Shown here in pieces: positions 6,049-8,163 of a stretch of 8,163 bases of DNA. The stretch is from contig CAMJHX010000052.1 of the NCBI GenBank assembly GCA_946405655.1, positions 1 to 8,163 on the forward strand, given 5' to 3'. How positions within the stretch are numbered: position 1 is the stretch's first letter; the number at the start of each line of letters is the position of its first letter. A program made the translations under genes and the position numbers. Source of the stretch: an uncultured Clostridia bacterium. Lineage in GTDB: Bacteria > Bacillota > Clostridia > Oscillospirales > Oscillospiraceae. The notes under the pieces are model-generated. The model worked only from the letters and a program-made list of their open reading frames with translations. It did no database searches and was not told the DNA's origin.

Positions 6049-7587
6049 TTGAGCTTTTACAAAAAGCACTATGACGTCGTCATCATCGGCGCGGCGCTCG
6101 CGGGTCTGTCCGCCGCGCTGCAGCTGCAGGCGAAGGGCGTGAAGGACATTCTCATCCTCGAGAAGAACAACATGCCCGGCGGCGTCGCCACCGACTTCGT
6201 GCGCAACGGCTTCGAGATCGAGGCGTCTCTGCACGAAATGATGTCCATCGGCCCGAAGGATAACCGCATGGTCGTCGGCGAATGGTTCGATGAGATGGGG
6301 ATCGACATCGACTGGCTGCCCGTGCCGGAGTGCTACCGCGTGCTCCTGCCGAACGAGGGCGTCAACGCCATCCTGCACGACGGCTTCGAGCGCATGGCGC
6401 GCGATGTGGACGCCGTCGTCCCCGGCACGTATCAGAAGGTCTATGACCTCATCATGCTCTGCGACCGCGTCACCCGCAGCATGGACGTCATCTCTGTCAC
6501 GCCAATGAGCAAGGTCAAGATGCTCAAGGATCACCCCGATTTCGTCAAGGTCGCGGGCTACAGCGCAAGCGAGGTCATCAAGACCTTCGATCTCCCGCAG
6601 AAGGCGATCGACATGCTCGTGCCGTACTGGATCTATGTCGGCGCGCCGATGGACGATCTGCCCTTCACGATCTATGCCTACTGCATGGCGGACTATTTCC
6701 GCGGCAGCTTCATCCCGCGCCACCGCTCGCACGAGATGAGCATGCGCCTGCAGCAGAAGGTCGAGGAAAACGGCGCACAGATCGAGTTTCGCCAGGAGGT
6801 CGAGAAGATTTTCGTCAAAAACGGCAAGGTCACCGGCGTCCGCACCCACCGCGGCGACGAGATCGCGTGTGATTACGTCATCTCCGGCGCCTATCCGAAC
6901 CGCGTCTACACCTCCATGATCGAGCCGCTGAGCGAGGTTCCGCCCGAGGCAATCAAGTTCGTCAACGGCATGGAGCTCGGCGTCTGCCCGGTCTCCGTCA
7001 TGCTCATCCTCGCCGGCACGCCCGAGGAGAACGGCTTTGTGAACTACAATACCTTCTCCGGCGACACGATGGACACCAACGTCATCTGGGAAAACGGCAA
7101 GAACCTCACCGAGCCCTATCCCTTCCTCACCACGGTCTGCCTCAACTACGCCGTGCCCGACTGCGTCCCCGAGGGCTATACGCACGTCTCCATCACGAAC
7201 CTCGTCCCGACCGATCCCTTCCTCGATGTGAAGGAGGAGGACTATTACGATCTCAAGCGCCGTCTCGCCTCCGAGATGATCGAGAAGTTCATCGAGCACA
7301 ACGGCGTCGACTTCCGCGACCGCATCGCCGAGATCGAGGTCTCCACGCCCATGACCATCAACCACTATGTCGGCGCGTGGAAGGGCACCATCTACGGCTA
7401 TCGCCATTCGATGAAGAACCACCTCATCGGCCGCCGCACCATGGACGCCAACGAGCACTATATCAAGGGTCTCGAGTTTGCCGGTGCGCACGCCGTCGTC
7501 GGCGACGGTCAGGCGCCGCAGGTCAAAAACGGTCGTCTCGCCGCCAAAGCGGTGCTGAATGCCATGGCAGAGAAGGAGGGCAAGTGA
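6049..7587 (+). CDS. CrtI/RetSat-like NAD(P)/FAD-dependent oxidoreductase
   Basis: This is a 512-residue flavoprotein of the phytoene desaturase / carotenoid isomerase / retinol saturase type. Starting at the TTG, the FAD-binding Rossmann motif is at 9-20 (DVVIIGAALAGL), with the ribose-binding Glu at E38 (ILEK) and the PGG turn at 43-45 that is typical of CrtI-like enzymes. The middle region carries the family layout of a substrate-domain stretch (YWIYVGAP), then an HRSHEMSMRLQQKV helix and a GKVTGVRT beta-hairpin. The C-terminal FAD motif is GLEFAGAH (474-481) with GDGQAPQVKNGR (485-496). Relatives add or remove hydrogens across C=C bonds of isoprenoid-like molecules. No carotenoid synthesis gene is nearby, so the substrate is unknown. 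The second Gly of the usual GxGxxG is Ala here (A16). The stop overlaps the next ATG by one base, which suggests coupled translation with the reductase-like gene. Confidence 0.85.
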   Translation: MSFYKKHYDVVIIGAALAGLSAALQLQAKGVKDILILEKNNMPGGVATDFVRNGFEIEASLHEMMSIGPKDNRMVVGEWFDEMGIDIDWLPVPECYRVLLPNEGVNAILHDGFERMARDVDAVVPGTYQKVYDLIMLCDRVTRSMDVISVTPMSKVKMLKDHPDFVKVAGYSASEVIKTFDLPQKAIDMLVPYWIYVGAPMDDLPFTIYAYCMADYFRGSFIPRHRSHEMSMRLQQKVEENGAQIEFRQEVEKIFVKNGKVTGVRTHRGDEIACDYVISGAYPNRVYTSMIEPLSEVPPEAIKFVNGMELGVCPVSVMLILAGTPEENGFVNYNTFSGDTMDTNVIWENGKNLTEPYPFLTTVCLNYAVPDCVPEGYTHVSITNLVPTDPFLDVKEEDYYDLKRRLASEMIEKFIEHNGVDFRDRIAEIEVSTPMTINHYVGAWKGTIYGYRHSMKNHLIGRRTMDANEHYIKGLEFAGAHAVVGDGQAPQVKNGRLAAKAVLNAMAEKEGK

Positions 7588-8163
7588 TGAGCATCAAGGT
7601 AAACGGATTTCTCAAGGACGTCGGCGGCGCAAGCCGCGTGACCAAGGCGCGCGCCGAAGCGCTCAAAAAGGCCTCTCCCGTGCCGCAGCCGAAGGACGCC
7701 ATCCGTGAGCTCACCGAAAAGCTCCACCCGCTGGAGATGCGCTTCAAATGCGTCCAGATCCGCGAGGCGTCTCCCACAGCGCGGACCTTCCGCTTTGAGT
7801 CCGTGGACGGTCATGTCCCGGTCTTCCAGTCCGGTCAGTATGTGAACTTCCGCCTCAAGATCGGCGCGAGCGAGCTGACGCGCCCCTATACCATCGCCTC
7901 CGCGCCGTTCGAGGCGCGCGGCGACAAGCCCTTCTTCGAGGTCACCATCCGCCGCAACGCGCCCTACCTCGTGCCGGATTATCTCTTCGAGAATCTCCAC
8001 GTCGGCGATGAGATCGACGGCTCCATGCCCTTCGGCACGTTCTATTTCGAGCCCCTGCGCGATACGAAAAACCTCGTCGATCTCCACGTCGGCGATGAGA
8101 TCGACGGTTCCATGCCCTTCGGCACGTTCTATTTCGAGCCCCTGCGCGATACGAAAAACCTCG
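7587..8163 (+). CDS. Ferredoxin-reductase-like FAD-binding oxidoreductase (partial)
   Basis: This open frame of 192 visible codons runs off the right edge with no stop. ATG at 7587 overlaps the upstream TGA by one base (TGATG), with AGGAGG at 7574-7579 seven bases upstream. A charged helical N-terminal extension of about 50 residues comes first. The FNR-type FAD beta-barrel follows, with GQYVNFRL (83-90) and the flavin-binding RPYTIAS (99-105). The region that should lead into the NAD(P)-binding Rossmann domain (VFLAGGSGITP-type motif) is interrupted by a 29-residue tandem copy (136-164 and from 165). The NAD(P) domain and any C-terminal 2Fe-2S domain are outside the window, so the full class (NADH:ferredoxin reductase-like, Hmp-like or other) cannot be settled. 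Coupling to the CrtI-like gene suggests it supplies or accepts electrons for it; this is an inference. Confidence 0.8.
   Translation, partial: MSIKVNGFLKDVGGASRVTKARAEALKKASPVPQPKDAIRELTEKLHPLEMRFKCVQIREASPTARTFRFESVDGHVPVFQSGQYVNFRLKIGASELTRPYTIASAPFEARGDKPFFEVTIRRNAPYLVPDYLFENLHVGDEIDGSMPFGTFYFEPLRDTKNLVDLHVGDEIDGSMPFGTFYFEPLRDTKNL
7993..8163 (+). repeat. 87-base in-frame tandem duplication
   Basis: Bases 7993-8079 recur from 8080 onward with period 87. The second copy is visible for 84 bases, up to the window edge. They differ at one position only, C8021 versus T8108, the third base of a Gly codon (GGC/GGT), so the protein repeat is exact apart from its first residue (N136 versus D165). 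The period is a multiple of three, so the frame stays open through the junction. Whether it exists in the genome or was created by assembly at a sequence end cannot be decided from the window. Confidence 0.9.

Noticed and set aside
5914..7491. A 525-codon minus-strand open frame opposite the CrtI-like gene
   Set aside because: Its composition is Asp/His/Val/Leu/Ala-rich with no fold motif, and it is the mirror of a well-supported flavoprotein gene. It also crosses the promoter region of that gene.
7509..8087. A 192-codon minus-strand frame across the junction of the two flavoprotein genes
   Set aside because: It is antisense to both genes' conserved motifs and shows no ribosome site or family signature.
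7993..8163. The tandem repeat considered as a CRISPR or satellite array
   Set aside because: There are only two abutting copies without spacers, inside a coding frame. It is a simple tandem duplication.

Overview
This GC-rich window, with dense, tightly packed genes and strong AGGAGG ribosome sites, looks like chromosome from a gut-type Clostridia, probably of the Oscillospiraceae/Ruminococcaceae kind. That placement rests on gene style, codon use and the GTAGGGCG and TGTCATTCTGAGC dispersed repeats. It is an inference, not a marker-based assignment.

Layout: (1) Bases 1-274 carry no gene. They hold two related GC-rich palindromic repeats, a long imperfect hairpin and a likely promoter. (2) Bases 275-4698 are a translationally coupled sbcD-sbcC operon with an ATGA overlap. 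It encodes the SbcCD (Mre11-Rad50 type) nuclease, with all expected catalytic and ATPase motifs. (3) A symmetric hairpin at 4701-4733 appears to terminate sbcC and a convergent gene. (4) Bases 4732-5841 on the minus strand encode a YbiR-like permease of the ArsB/NhaD (ion transporter) superfamily. (5) Bases 5842-6048 are a divergent promoter region. Each gene has its own recognisable promoter, and a dispersed repeat sits between the two -35 boxes. (6) Bases 6049-8163 are a second coupled operon. Its first gene is a CrtI/RetSat-like NAD(P)/FAD oxidoreductase with a TTG start. Its second is a ferredoxin-reductase-like flavoprotein that runs off the right edge.

The SbcCD block is ordinary housekeeping DNA repair and resolves hairpins and blocked DNA ends. 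The most open biology is the right-hand flavoprotein pair. It could be an electron-transfer couple in which the reductase-like protein feeds a saturase/desaturase-like enzyme acting on an unknown hydrophobic substrate, but this is inferred from gene coupling and family only. The most unusual sequence feature is an in-frame 87-base (29-residue) tandem duplication inside the reductase gene. It differs by one silent base between copies and the window ends within the second copy, so it may be either a real domain-linker duplication or an assembly artefact. No CRISPR array, tRNA, rRNA, phage gene or transposase was seen.
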